Positions 1 through 7,647 of a stretch of 64,000 bases of DNA are shown in pieces. The number at the start of each line of letters is the position of its first letter. The stretch's first letter is position 1. The DNA comes from Actinoplanes oblitus (GTDB lineage Bacteria; Actinomycetota; Actinomycetes; Mycobacteriales; Micromonosporaceae): positions 6,277,501 through 6,341,500 of the forward strand of contig NZ_CP126980.1 in the NCBI RefSeq assembly GCF_030252345.1, given 5' to 3'. A model generated the notes under the pieces. That model saw nothing but the letters and a program-made list of their open reading frames with translations, was not told the origin of the DNA and made no database searches. A program made the translations under genes and the position numbers.

Positions 1-2
1 TC

Positions 3-443
3 TGGCCGCTCCTGACCTTCCTCGCCCTCGACGACCTCGGGCACCTGGAGAAGCCGGTGACACTGGGCATGACGTTCCTGCTGACCGGGGTCGCGGTGCT
101 GCTGTTCGGCTGGGTCGAGGACCTGGCCGCCCAGCGCCGGCCGCGGCTGTGGCCGGACGCCGTCCCCGCTCGCGCGGTGAGCACCGCCACGCCCGATCCG
201 GTGGCCGTGCCGATGGAACCGACCGGGCCGGTGCCGGCCGGCTGGCCCGAGGTGGGCCGGGACGGCATGCCGCGGGCCGGGTGGAGTGACGCGGGCCGCG
301 ACGGGCAGCCGTTCGCCGGGCGGCCACCGGCCGGGGTGAGCCGGCACAGCGCGCCGCCGGCCGACGGACGCAAGGCCCGCCGGGCGGCCAAGAAGCGCGA
401 CGAGAACAACCTGATCCCCACCTGGTGGGCGCCCGAGGAGTGA
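3..443 (+). CDS. C-terminal part of a membrane protein, 5' end outside the window
   Basis: The reading frame is open from the left edge, so the true start lies upstream. The visible part has one clear hydrophobic helix (MTFLLTGVAVLLFGW), then a Pro/Gly/Arg-rich tail in which GRDG-containing segments recur. It ends with a basic stretch (RKARRAAKKR) before NNLIPTWWAPEE. The tail looks disordered and cytoplasmic. I do not recognise the family. The gene is co-directional with the chemosensory operon but separated from it by about 170 bases that include a promoter-like element, so it is probably a separate unit. Confidence 0.5.
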   Translation, partial: WPLLTFLALDDLGHLEKPVTLGMTFLLTGVAVLLFGWVEDLAAQRRPRLWPDAVPARAVSTATPDPVAVPMEPTGPVPAGWPEVGRDGMPRAGWSDAGRDGQPFAGRPPAGVSRHSAPPADGRKARRAAKKRDENNLIPTWWAPEE

Positions 444-500
444 CGAGCCGCCGGCTCCGGTGCGCGCGGTGGGCGGCTGCCCACCGGGGCCGGCCCCATC

Positions 501-513
501 GCCGTACCGAAAA
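501..513 (+). repeat. Dispersed intergenic repeat GCCGTACCGAAAA (copy 1)
   Basis: This is one copy of a short motif, core CGTACCG(G)AAA, seen only between genes at several places in the window. A second copy at 43556-43568 shares the longer string CATCGCCGTACCGAAAA. Function unknown. Confidence 0.45.
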
Positions 514-564
514 TGATCGGCCCTGGGCGAGCCGGGCCGGTGCCCGGCAAGTCGGCCGGTCAAA

Positions 565-579
565 GCGAGCAAAGCTCGC
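565..579. promoter_or_regulatory. Short inverted repeat upstream of the chemosensory operon
   Basis: Arms GCGAGC and GCTCGC flank AAA, about 20 bases upstream of the proposed -10 element. It could be an operator or simply a small hairpin; nothing in the sequence identifies the regulator. Confidence 0.3.
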
Positions 580-600
580 GAAGGCGGATCTTCTCCTCGG

Positions 601-606
601 TAGCCT
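601..606 (+). promoter_or_regulatory. Candidate -10 element (TAGCCT) of the chemosensory operon
   Basis: TAGCCT fits the actinobacterial TANNNT -10 pattern and ends exactly 6 bases before the GTG at 613, which would place transcription start at or next to the start codon (leaderless mRNA). No convincing -35 is seen. The same geometry recurs before three other genes in this window. Confidence 0.4.
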
Positions 607-612
607 GAGGCC

Positions 613-1110
613 GTGGGGCAGCAGACACAGGCGCTGGCTCCGGCGCTCGACGCCGGGGTGATGGCGCTGGTCTTCCGCGCCGGACCGCTCTACTGCGCGC
701 TGACCCTCAACGAGGTCCTGGAGACCATGCGGCCGCTGCCGACCCGGCCGCTGGCCGGCACCCCGCCCTACGTGCTGGGCCTGACGATCCTGCGCGGCGA
801 ACCCGCCCCGGTGATCGACGTGACCCGGCTGCTGACAGGGACCACGTCCGAGATTGATAGGTACGTGGCGGTGCGGGCCGGGCGCGGTCCGGTGGCCTGC
901 GCGACGGGGCCGGTGCTCGGCGTGCGGACCGTCGAGGCGACCGCGCCGGACGGACCGAACACGCTGTTCACCGGGGCGTCCCGATCGCTGGTGGCGGCCG
1001 TCGGGACGATCGGCACCGAGCCGCTGCTGGTGCTGCGCGCCATCCGGACCGTGCCGGACGAGGTCTGGGAGCTGGCGGGCCGGGACGGCGGGACGGGAGG
1101 GACGCCGTGA
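613..1110 (+). CDS. CheW-like coupling protein, first of the operon
   Basis: This 165-residue single CheW-domain protein would link receptors to CheA in a membrane-associated array. The CheW fold begins around residue 17 (VMALVFRAGPLYCALTL) and contains the typical PYVLGLTILRGEPAPVIDV segment. The GTG at 613 sits 6 bases after a -10-like TAGCCT; an in-frame ATG at 661 would give an almost bare CheW domain and is the alternative start. The stop overlaps the cheR start as GTGA, so the two are translationally coupled. By position and type it matches WspB or WspD of the Wsp pathway. Family assignment is firm; receptor specificity is unknown. Confidence 0.85.
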   Translation: MGQQTQALAPALDAGVMALVFRAGPLYCALTLNEVLETMRPLPTRPLAGTPPYVLGLTILRGEPAPVIDVTRLLTGTTSEIDRYVAVRAGRGPVACATGPVLGVRTVEATAPDGPNTLFTGASRSLVAAVGTIGTEPLLVLRAIRTVPDEVWELAGRDGGTGGTP

Positions 1111-2507
1111 GGCATGTCGTGCGGGAGGACCCGCCGCTGGTGCGGTTCCGCGGGATTCTCGAGCAGCGGCTGGGCTGGGTCACCGCGGACACCGAGGCGG
1201 TGCCGGTCCTGCCGGTGCTGGCCGAGCGGGCCGCGGCCCGGCGGATGTCCGAGAACGAGTACCTGAATCGGCTGTCGGTGCGGGACTGGCCGGAGGAGAC
1301 CACGGTGCTGGCCGAGCGGCTCAGCATCACCGAGACCTATTTCTTCCGGCACGCCGACCAGTTCCGGGCGCTCGCCGAGCGGGTGCTGCCGGAGCGCGTC
1401 ACGGCCCGGGCCGGGCAGCGGGCGCTGCGACTGCTGTCGGTCGGGTGCTCGTCGGGCGAGGAGGCGTACTCGCTGGCCATCGTGGCGCGCCGGGCGTGCC
1501 CGGCGCCGGACTGGATCGTGTCGGTGCTGGGCATCGACGCTAACCCGGAGATGCTGCGCCGGGCCGGGCAGGCGGTGTACTCCGACTGGGCGCTGCGGGA
1601 GACGCCCGCCGACATCCGGCGGCGCTGGTTCCGCCCGGCCGAGGACGGCTACCGGGTGCTGCCGGAGATCACCGCGACGGTGCGGTTCGCCGAGCACAAC
1701 GTGGCCGACCCGGCCGAGCCGCGGATCTGGCAGCCCGGCCGGTACGACGTGATCTTCTGCCGCAACCTGCTGATGTACCTGACCAAGGCCACCGTCGCCG
1801 GCCTGCTCCGGCGGATCACCGGGGCCCTGGCGCCGGGCGGCGCGCTCTTCCTCGGGCACACCGACTCGCTGGGCAGCGATCCGGACGGCTTCACCGTGCA
1901 GCACTTCGGCGACACGGTCTACTACCGGCGCGACGAGCCGGCACCCCCGCCGCGCCCGGAACTGCGGCCGGTCATCCGGCACGACCCGCCGCGCCAGCCG
2001 GAGGACGTCCACCCGCGGGCCCTGGAGCTGCTGCGGGACGAGCAGTTCACCGAGGCGCTCGACCTGATCAGCACCGCGCTCCCCCAGCGGCGGCCCCGCG
2101 ACCTGCTGCTCTACGGCGTGCTGCTGGCGCAGCGCGGCCGGCTGGCCCAGGCCGAGGAGACCGCGCGCACTCTGATCGACTCCGGGGTGCCGGACGCTGA
2201 CGCGCACCACCTGCTCGGCGTCTGCCACGAGGTGGACGAGCCGGACCGGGCGGCCGGGCAGTACCGGCTGGCCGCCTACCTGGATCCCGGGTTCGCCATG
2301 CCCCGGCTGCGGCTGGGGCTGCTGGCCCGGCGGCGCGGGGACGGGCGGGACGCGGCCGCCGAGCTGGGCGCGGCGCTGGAGCTGCTGCCCCGGGAGAGCG
2401 AGGAGCGGATCACGCTGTTCGGCGGCGGGTTCGGGCGGCTGACGCTCAGCTCGCTGTGCCGTACCGAGCTGGACGCGGCGACGGCGGCCGGCGGGACGCG
2501 GCGATGA
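1107..2507 (+). CDS. CheR-type methyltransferase with C-terminal TPR region (WspC-like)
   Basis: This 466-residue protein methylates glutamates of the receptor using S-adenosylmethionine. The CheR catalytic domain spans roughly residues 1-275: helical N-terminus, SAM motif LLSVGCSSGEEAYSLA near residue 110, and YDVIFCRNLLMYL near 212. Residues about 290-440 form helical repeats of TPR type (for example LLLYGVLLAQRGRLAQAEET and HHLLGVCHEVDEPDRAAGQY). A TPR tail on CheR is characteristic of Wsp and other alternative-function systems rather than classical chemotaxis. Start GTG overlaps the preceding stop, and the stop overlaps the next start (ATGA). Confidence 0.9.
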   Translation: MRHVVREDPPLVRFRGILEQRLGWVTADTEAVPVLPVLAERAAARRMSENEYLNRLSVRDWPEETTVLAERLSITETYFFRHADQFRALAERVLPERVTARAGQRALRLLSVGCSSGEEAYSLAIVARRACPAPDWIVSVLGIDANPEMLRRAGQAVYSDWALRETPADIRRRWFRPAEDGYRVLPEITATVRFAEHNVADPAEPRIWQPGRYDVIFCRNLLMYLTKATVAGLLRRITGALAPGGALFLGHTDSLGSDPDGFTVQHFGDTVYYRRDEPAPPPRPELRPVIRHDPPRQPEDVHPRALELLRDEQFTEALDLISTALPQRRPRDLLLYGVLLAQRGRLAQAEETARTLIDSGVPDADAHHLLGVCHEVDEPDRAAGQYRLAAYLDPGFAMPRLRLGLLARRRGDGRDAAAELGAALELLPRESEERITLFGGGFGRLTLSSLCRTELDAATAAGGTRR

Positions 2508-3034
2508 CCGATCGGATGCTGTCCCGGGTCGAGCGGCTGCGGGCCGACTTCGACCACTCGTTCTCGGTGCCGGCCCGGACCCTCGACGACGAGGCGGTGG
2601 AGCTGCTCGCGGTGGGGGCGGGTGGGCGGGCGTACGCGTTGCGCCTGTCCCAGACCTCCGGCCTGTACCCGGACCGGCCGGTCACCCCGCTGCCCACCAC
2701 GGTGCCGGCGCTGCGCGGGCTGGCCGGTTTCGCCGGTGTCGTGGTACCGGTCTACGACCTGGCCGCGCTGCTCGGGCACGCCATCGCCGAGGAGCCCCGC
2801 TGGCTGGTGCTGGCCACCGGCACACCGCCGCTGGCGCTCGCGTTCCACCAGCTCGACCACCACGTCCGGGTGCCGGTCGCCGACGTCGTGGACGGCTCCG
2901 GGACGACGTCCCGCAGCTGCCTGCGCGGCATGGTCCGGCTGCCGGACGGCGACCGGCCGATCGTCGACGTGCCGGCCACCCGCGCCCTGGCCCATCGGAT
3001 GGCCGGGCATGAACACCCGGAGGTGTCCCCTTGA
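2504..3034 (+). CDS. Second CheW-like coupling protein (WspD-like)
   Basis: This 176-residue CheW-fold protein has an N-terminal extension ([20 protein letters not shown]) before the domain, as WspD proteins do. Domain strings include [20 protein letters not shown] and [16 protein letters not shown] at 2504 overlaps the cheR stop; the frame is open upstream to 2456 but that would lie inside cheR without a ribosome site. Two different CheW proteins in one operon is a hallmark of the Wsp arrangement. The stop TGA overlaps the receptor ATG (TGATG). Confidence 0.82.
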   Translation: MTDRMLSRVERLRADFDHSFSVPARTLDDEAVELLAVGAGGRAYALRLSQTSGLYPDRPVTPLPTTVPALRGLAGFAGVVVPVYDLAALLGHAIAEEPRWLVLATGTPPLALAFHQLDHHVRVPVADVVDGSGTTSRSCLRGMVRLPDGDRPIVDVPATRALAHRMAGHEHPEVSP

Positions 3035-4497
3035 TGGCTGGACGCACATATGGCCGGAAACTCGGCATCGGCGTCGGGATCACCAGCGCCCTGACCCTGA
3101 TGTCGGTGGTCGTCGCCGCGCTGTGCCTGCTGTTCGTGATGCACGCCAAGGACCGGGTGATCTCGGCGGCCACCCACGAGCTGACCGGGGCGCAGAACCT
3201 CAACCGGCTGATGGAGAAGCGGCTCGCCGACTATCGGGGCTACCTGCTCTATGCCTCCCAGGAGTTCTCCGAAGCCACCGCGCAGGACCGGGTCGACTTC
3301 CTCAGCCAGCTGAGTGACCTGCAGTCGGGCGCCGGCGCGACGGTCAAGGGCATGCTCGCCCAGGTGGCCGACACCGAGGACAAGCACGCCGCGGCGATCG
3401 ACACGGTGATGGACCAGCGGTCCCGGTCCGCCGACCCGGTGGCCGCCGCCAAGCTCAACAGCGACCGGGTGGTGCCGCTGCGCAACCAGGTGCAGTCGCA
3501 GCTCTCCGACCTGATCGACCGGGTCCGGGCCGACGTGGAGGCCGACCGCCGGCACTCGTCGCGGCAGGCCACCATCGCGATCGTGCTGATCCTGGTGCTG
3601 GGCGTGCTCACCACCGGCAGCGCGGTGCTGGTGGCCTGGCGGCTGAGCCGGGACCTGCGCCGCGAGGTGGGCGCCGCGGTGGGGCACATCCAGAGCTCGT
3701 CGGCGCAGCTGGAGGCGGCGGCCGCGCAGCAGGTGAACGGCGGCCGGGACCAGGCCAGCGCGATGAGCGAGATCACCACCACGATCAACGAGCTGCTGAT
3801 CACCTCGCGGCAGATCGCGGACAGCGCCCAGCGGGTCTCGAAGATCGCCGAGGAGACCGAGTCGGCGGCCCGCAACGGCGACGCCACCATCGGCCAGACC
3901 CGGGCGTCGATCACCGCGATCCGCACCCAGGTCGACCAGATCGTCCAGCACATGCTGGCGCTGGGCGAGAAGTCGCAGCAGATCGGGGGGGTCGTGGACC
4001 TGGTCTCCGAGCTGGCCGAACAGACCAACATCCTGGCCATCAACGCCACCATCGAGGCGAGCGGGGCCGGTGAGTGGGGCCGCCGGTTCGCCGTGGTGGC
4101 CGAGGAGATCCGCAAGCTCGCCGACCGGACCGCGGCGTCGGCCAAGGAGATCCGGGCGCTGATCGACGACGTCCGGGGCGCGGTGAACACCACGGTGATG
4201 GCCACCGAGATCGGCGCCAAGGCGGTGGACGCCGGAGCCCGCCAGTTCGACGACGCGACGAGCGCGTTCCGGGAGATCGCCCAGCTGGTGGCCACCACCA
4301 ACGACGCCACCCGGGAGATCGAGCTCTCCACCAAGCAGCAGACCACCGCCGTCGAGCAGGTGAACGTGGCCGCCTCGGACACCGCCCGGGTGTCCCGGGA
4401 GACCGAGGCCAGCGCGGTGCAGACCAAGCAGACCGCCACCCACCTGAGCACCCTCTCCAGCGACCTGCTGGAACTGGTCGGGACCCGGAGCCACTGA
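3034..4497 (+). CDS. Methyl-accepting chemotaxis protein with two membrane helices
   Basis: This 487-residue transducer would sense an extracellular or membrane signal and control CheA. Helix 1 covers about residues 10-36 and helix 2 about 177-202 ([20 protein letters not shown]). The roughly 140 residues between them are mostly helical and charged, like four-helix-bundle sensors. No clear HAMP follows helix 2. The cytoplasmic signalling tip reads [20 protein letters not shown] with [15 protein letters not shown] after it; the consensus Arg before AGE is Gly. No CheR-tethering pentapeptide is seen at the C-terminus. A GGAGGTG ribosome site at 3020-3026 supports ATG 3034. Ligand unknown. Confidence 0.9.
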   Translation: MAGRTYGRKLGIGVGITSALTLMSVVVAALCLLFVMHAKDRVISAATHELTGAQNLNRLMEKRLADYRGYLLYASQEFSEATAQDRVDFLSQLSDLQSGAGATVKGMLAQVADTEDKHAAAIDTVMDQRSRSADPVAAAKLNSDRVVPLRNQVQSQLSDLIDRVRADVEADRRHSSRQATIAIVLILVLGVLTTGSAVLVAWRLSRDLRREVGAAVGHIQSSSAQLEAAAAQQVNGGRDQASAMSEITTTINELLITSRQIADSAQRVSKIAEETESAARNGDATIGQTRASITAIRTQVDQIVQHMLALGEKSQQIGGVVDLVSELAEQTNILAINATIEASGAGEWGRRFAVVAEEIRKLADRTAASAKEIRALIDDVRGAVNTTVMATEIGAKAVDAGARQFDDATSAFREIAQLVATTNDATREIELSTKQQTTAVEQVNVAASDTARVSRETEASAVQTKQTATHLSTLSSDLLELVGTRSH

Positions 4498-4498
4498 G

Positions 4499-6574
4499 AT
4501 GCCGGAGAACCGGGATCCGCTGCGCTACTTCCGGATCGAGGCGCAGGAGCTGGTCGAGCAGATCAGCTCCGGCGTGCTCGACCTGGACCAGCGGCCCGGT
4601 CCGGAACCGATGGCGAAGCTGCTCCGGGTGGCGCACACGCTCAAGGGCGCGGCCCGGGTGGTGAAACAGAAGGCGATCGCCGACCGGGCGCACGAGTTCG
4701 AGGAGATCCTGGTCCCGTACCGGGACGACCCGGCCGGCCTGGCCGCCGCCGAGATGCGTGAGCTGCTGCGCCTGAACGACGAGATCAGCGCACAGGTCGC
4801 CGCGCTGACCAAGCCATCGGAGCCGGCACCGGCACCGGAGCCGGCACCGGTGGCGATGCCGATGCCCGAGCCGGTGGAGCCGGCTGTCCCCGGGACGGCC
4901 CCGGTGGAGCCGCCCGCGCCCCGCTCCGCCTCCGCCGACCTGGACGAGCTGCTGGACGCGATCACCGAGACCACCGCCCGGATGGCGCCGCTGCGGGCCG
5001 GCAGCCACGTCGTGGAACAGCTGCACCAGCACGCCGAGGCCCTCGCCGACCAGCTCCGCGGTGGCCGGACCGCGGCCGCCGTCACGCACGCCTCGGCCCG
5101 CCGGCTGGCCGCCGAGCTGGGCACCGCCGGGCGGCGGCTGATCGACGCGATGGACCAGATCGAACGGGAGCTGGACGACGTCCGGGCCAAGGCGGAGGGC
5201 ATGCGGCTGGTGCCGGCCGGCACCATCTTCACCGCGCTGCGCCGGGCGGTGCGCGACGCCGCGGACAGCGAGGGCAGGCGGGTGCGGTTCGTGGCGCACG
5301 GCGCCGACGTCCGGATGGGCTCGCACCTGCTCGGCCCGGCCAGCGCCGCGTTCCTGCACGTGGTCCGCAACGCCGTGGTGCACGGCATCGAGCCGGCCGC
5401 CGAACGGGTGGCGGCGGGCAAACCGGCCGAGGGGACGGTCACCGTCGGGGTGGAACGCCAGGGCCGGTACGCCACGTTCCGCTGCTCCGACGACGGCCGG
5501 GGCTTCGACATGGCGGCGCTGCGGCACAAGGCCGAGGCCCGCGGGCTCCCGGCGCAGGGCGAGGCGGAGATCCTCGACCAGGTGCTGCACGGCGGGCTGA
5601 GCACCTCCACGGCGGTCACCGAGGTGGCCGGCCGGGCGATTGGGATGGACGTGCTGCGCGACGTCGCCACCCAGCTGCGCGGCGAGGTGAAGATCCGCAG
5701 CACGCCGGGCGCCGGGGCGGTGGTCGAGCTGATCGTGCCGCTCGTCCTGCTGAGCATGACCGGCCTGCTGGTGGAGACCGCGGGTACCGTCGCCTCGCTG
5801 CCGCTGGACGCGGTCCGCGCCTGCGTGCGGCTCAGCGCCGTGGAGGCGGCCACCGCGGCGACCACCGGCAAGCTGGTCTACCAGGACGTCGCGGCGCCGT
5901 TCCGGCCGCTGGCCGAGGCGCTCTACACCGGCCTGACGGTGCCGGACGCGGCGGGACCGGGTGCCGCCGTGCTGATGGACGGCGGGGACGGCCTGGTGGC
6001 GCTCGGCGTGGACCGGCTCTGCGGCACGCACGGGCTGGTCGCCCGGCCGTTGCCGGAACTGGCCCCGTGCACCCCGGCGATCGGCAGCGTCTCGGTGGAC
6101 AGCGACGGCAACCCGCGGCTGGTCCTCGACCCGGCCGGGCTGGCCCGGGAGATCCTGCGCGCCGAGGGCGCCGCCGGCCGGTCGGCCGCCTCGGTCGCCC
6201 CGCCGCTGCCGATCCTGGTCGTCGACGACTCGCTGACCACCCGGATGCTGGAGCGCAGCATCCTGGAGTCGGCCGGTTACCAGGTCGACCTGGCCGCCTC
6301 CGCCGAGGAGGCCCTGGACCAGGCGAGAACCCGGCGGTACGGCCTGTTCCTCACCGACATCGACATGCCCGGCATCGACGGCTTCACCTTCGTCGAGCGG
6401 ACCCGCGCCGACCCGGAGCTCGCCGCCGTCCCGGCGATCCTGGTCAGCTCCCGGGCCAGCGCCGCCGACCGGGAGCGCGGCATCCGGGCCGGCGCCAGCG
6501 CGTACGTGGTGAAGGGCGAGTTCGACCAGGAGGAGCTGCTCGCCCACATCCGCCGTCTGGTGGTGCGCGAATGA
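4499..6574 (+). CDS. CheA histidine kinase with C-terminal receiver (WspE-like hybrid)
   Basis: This 691-residue kinase autophosphorylates under receptor control. Order: HPt domain (residues 1-105; phosphorylated His46 in VAHTLKGAARV), Pro/Ala linker, dimerisation helices (about 175-230), ATPase (N box HVVRNAVVHGIEP, where the usual Asp of NAxDHG is Val; G1 SDDGRGFD; G2 GRAIGMDV), CheW-like domain (about 410-540), and a receiver domain from about 569 with Asp620 in TDIDMPGIDG and Lys in VVKGEFD. No P2 domain is evident. A CheA-REC fusion is typical of Wsp, Frz and other alternative-function systems. It starts one base after the receptor stop and its own stop overlaps cheB. Confidence 0.92.
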   Translation: MPENRDPLRYFRIEAQELVEQISSGVLDLDQRPGPEPMAKLLRVAHTLKGAARVVKQKAIADRAHEFEEILVPYRDDPAGLAAAEMRELLRLNDEISAQVAALTKPSEPAPAPEPAPVAMPMPEPVEPAVPGTAPVEPPAPRSASADLDELLDAITETTARMAPLRAGSHVVEQLHQHAEALADQLRGGRTAAAVTHASARRLAAELGTAGRRLIDAMDQIERELDDVRAKAEGMRLVPAGTIFTALRRAVRDAADSEGRRVRFVAHGADVRMGSHLLGPASAAFLHVVRNAVVHGIEPAAERVAAGKPAEGTVTVGVERQGRYATFRCSDDGRGFDMAALRHKAEARGLPAQGEAEILDQVLHGGLSTSTAVTEVAGRAIGMDVLRDVATQLRGEVKIRSTPGAGAVVELIVPLVLLSMTGLLVETAGTVASLPLDAVRACVRLSAVEAATAATTGKLVYQDVAAPFRPLAEALYTGLTVPDAAGPGAAVLMDGGDGLVALGVDRLCGTHGLVARPLPELAPCTPAIGSVSVDSDGNPRLVLDPAGLAREILRAEGAAGRSAASVAPPLPILVVDDSLTTRMLERSILESAGYQVDLAASAEEALDQARTRRYGLFLTDIDMPGIDGFTFVERTRADPELAAVPAILVSSRASAADRERGIRAGASAYVVKGEFDQEELLAHIRRLVVRE

Positions 6575-7647
6575 TCCGGGTCCTGGTGGTCGAGGACTCG
6601 ATGACCATGCGCCACCACCTGCGCGAGGCGCTGGCCGAGGACCCGGAACTGCTGGTGGTCGGCGAGGCGGTGACCGGCGAGCAGGCGGTCGAGATGGCCG
6701 GCCGGCTGCGCCCCGACGTGATCACCATGGACATGATGCTGCCCGGGATCAGCGGGTTGCAAGCGACCGAGCACATCATGGCCGAGCATCCGACGCCGAT
6801 CCTGGTGGTGTCGTCGGCCGACCGCAAGGAGCTGTTCAGCACGTACAACGCGCTGGCCGCCGGGGCGGTGGACGTGATGGAGAAGCCGCGCGGCGACGAT
6901 TCCGACGTGGACTGGTCACCGCGGTTCCGGCGTACCGTACGCATGGTCTCCCGGATCCGGGTGATCACGCATCCGCGAGCGCGGCTGGACGGCCGGGCCC
7001 GGCCCGCCGCGCCGCTGTCCCCGCCGGCGCCGGCGGCCGCCGCGGCCCCGCCGCCCGCCAACCCGTTGGCGCTGGTGGCGATCGGCGCGTCGACCGGCGG
7101 GCCGGGCGCGCTCACCGAGCTGCTGCGCGACCTGCCACCGGGCTTCCGCACGCCGGTGCTGGTGGTGCAGCACATCGCGGCGAGCGAGCAGTTCGCTGTG
7201 GCGTTCTCCGACTGGCTGGGCGGGCAGACCGGGCGCAACGTGCGCTACGCGACCGACGGCCTGAAGGTGAGCGCGCTGGCCGGTCAGGTGCTGCTCGCCC
7301 CGCCGGACCGGCACCTGTACGTCCAGGACCACGCGCTGCGGCTGTCCAGCGGGCCGCCCCGGCACTCCTGCCGGCCCTCGGTCGACGTGCTGTTCGAGTC
7401 GGTGGCCACCGAGTACGCCGGTCTGGCGGCCGGCTGCCTGCTCACCGGCATGGGCCGGGACGGCGCTGCCGGGCTGCTGCAGATGCGCCAGCGCGGCGCC
7501 GTCACCTTCGCCCAGGACGAGCACACCAGCACGGTGTACGGCATGCCGCGGGAGGCGGCGCTGCTCGGCGCGGCCACGTTCGTCATGTCCCCGTCCCGGA
7601 TCGCGGCGCGGCTGGCCGAACTGCACCCGGTGGTGAGCCGCCGATGA
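6571..7647 (+). CDS. cheB: CheB methylesterase response regulator (WspF-like)
   Basis: This 358-residue protein removes receptor methyl groups (and may deamidate glutamine) when phosphorylated. The receiver domain holds Asp54 (ITMDMMLPG) and Lys105; an Ala/Pro-rich linker (residues 145-165) leads to the esterase domain with catalytic Ser174 (IGASTGGPG), His201 (VVQHIAA) and Asp297 (GMGRDGAAG). ATG 6571 overlaps the cheA stop as ATGA; open frame upstream lies inside cheA and is not used. All catalytic residues are present, so adaptation by methylation should work together with the CheR of the operon. Confidence 0.95.
   Translation: MIRVLVVEDSMTMRHHLREALAEDPELLVVGEAVTGEQAVEMAGRLRPDVITMDMMLPGISGLQATEHIMAEHPTPILVVSSADRKELFSTYNALAAGAVDVMEKPRGDDSDVDWSPRFRRTVRMVSRIRVITHPRARLDGRARPAAPLSPPAPAAAAAPPPANPLALVAIGASTGGPGALTELLRDLPPGFRTPVLVVQHIAASEQFAVAFSDWLGGQTGRNVRYATDGLKVSALAGQVLLAPPDRHLYVQDHALRLSSGPPRHSCRPSVDVLFESVATEYAGLAAGCLLTGMGRDGAAGLLQMRQRGAVTFAQDEHTSTVYGMPREAALLGAATFVMSPSRIAARLAELHPVVSRR

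Noticed and set aside
768..2228. Long minus-strand open frame opposite cheW/cheR
   Set aside because: Arg/Pro/Gly/His-rich, no family motifs, and exactly opposite recognisable CheW and CheR genes; typical antisense shadow of GC-rich codons.
4040..6547. 835-codon minus-strand open frame opposite the receptor and cheA
   Set aside because: Low-complexity composition and no domains; the plus strand encodes clear CheA motifs throughout.
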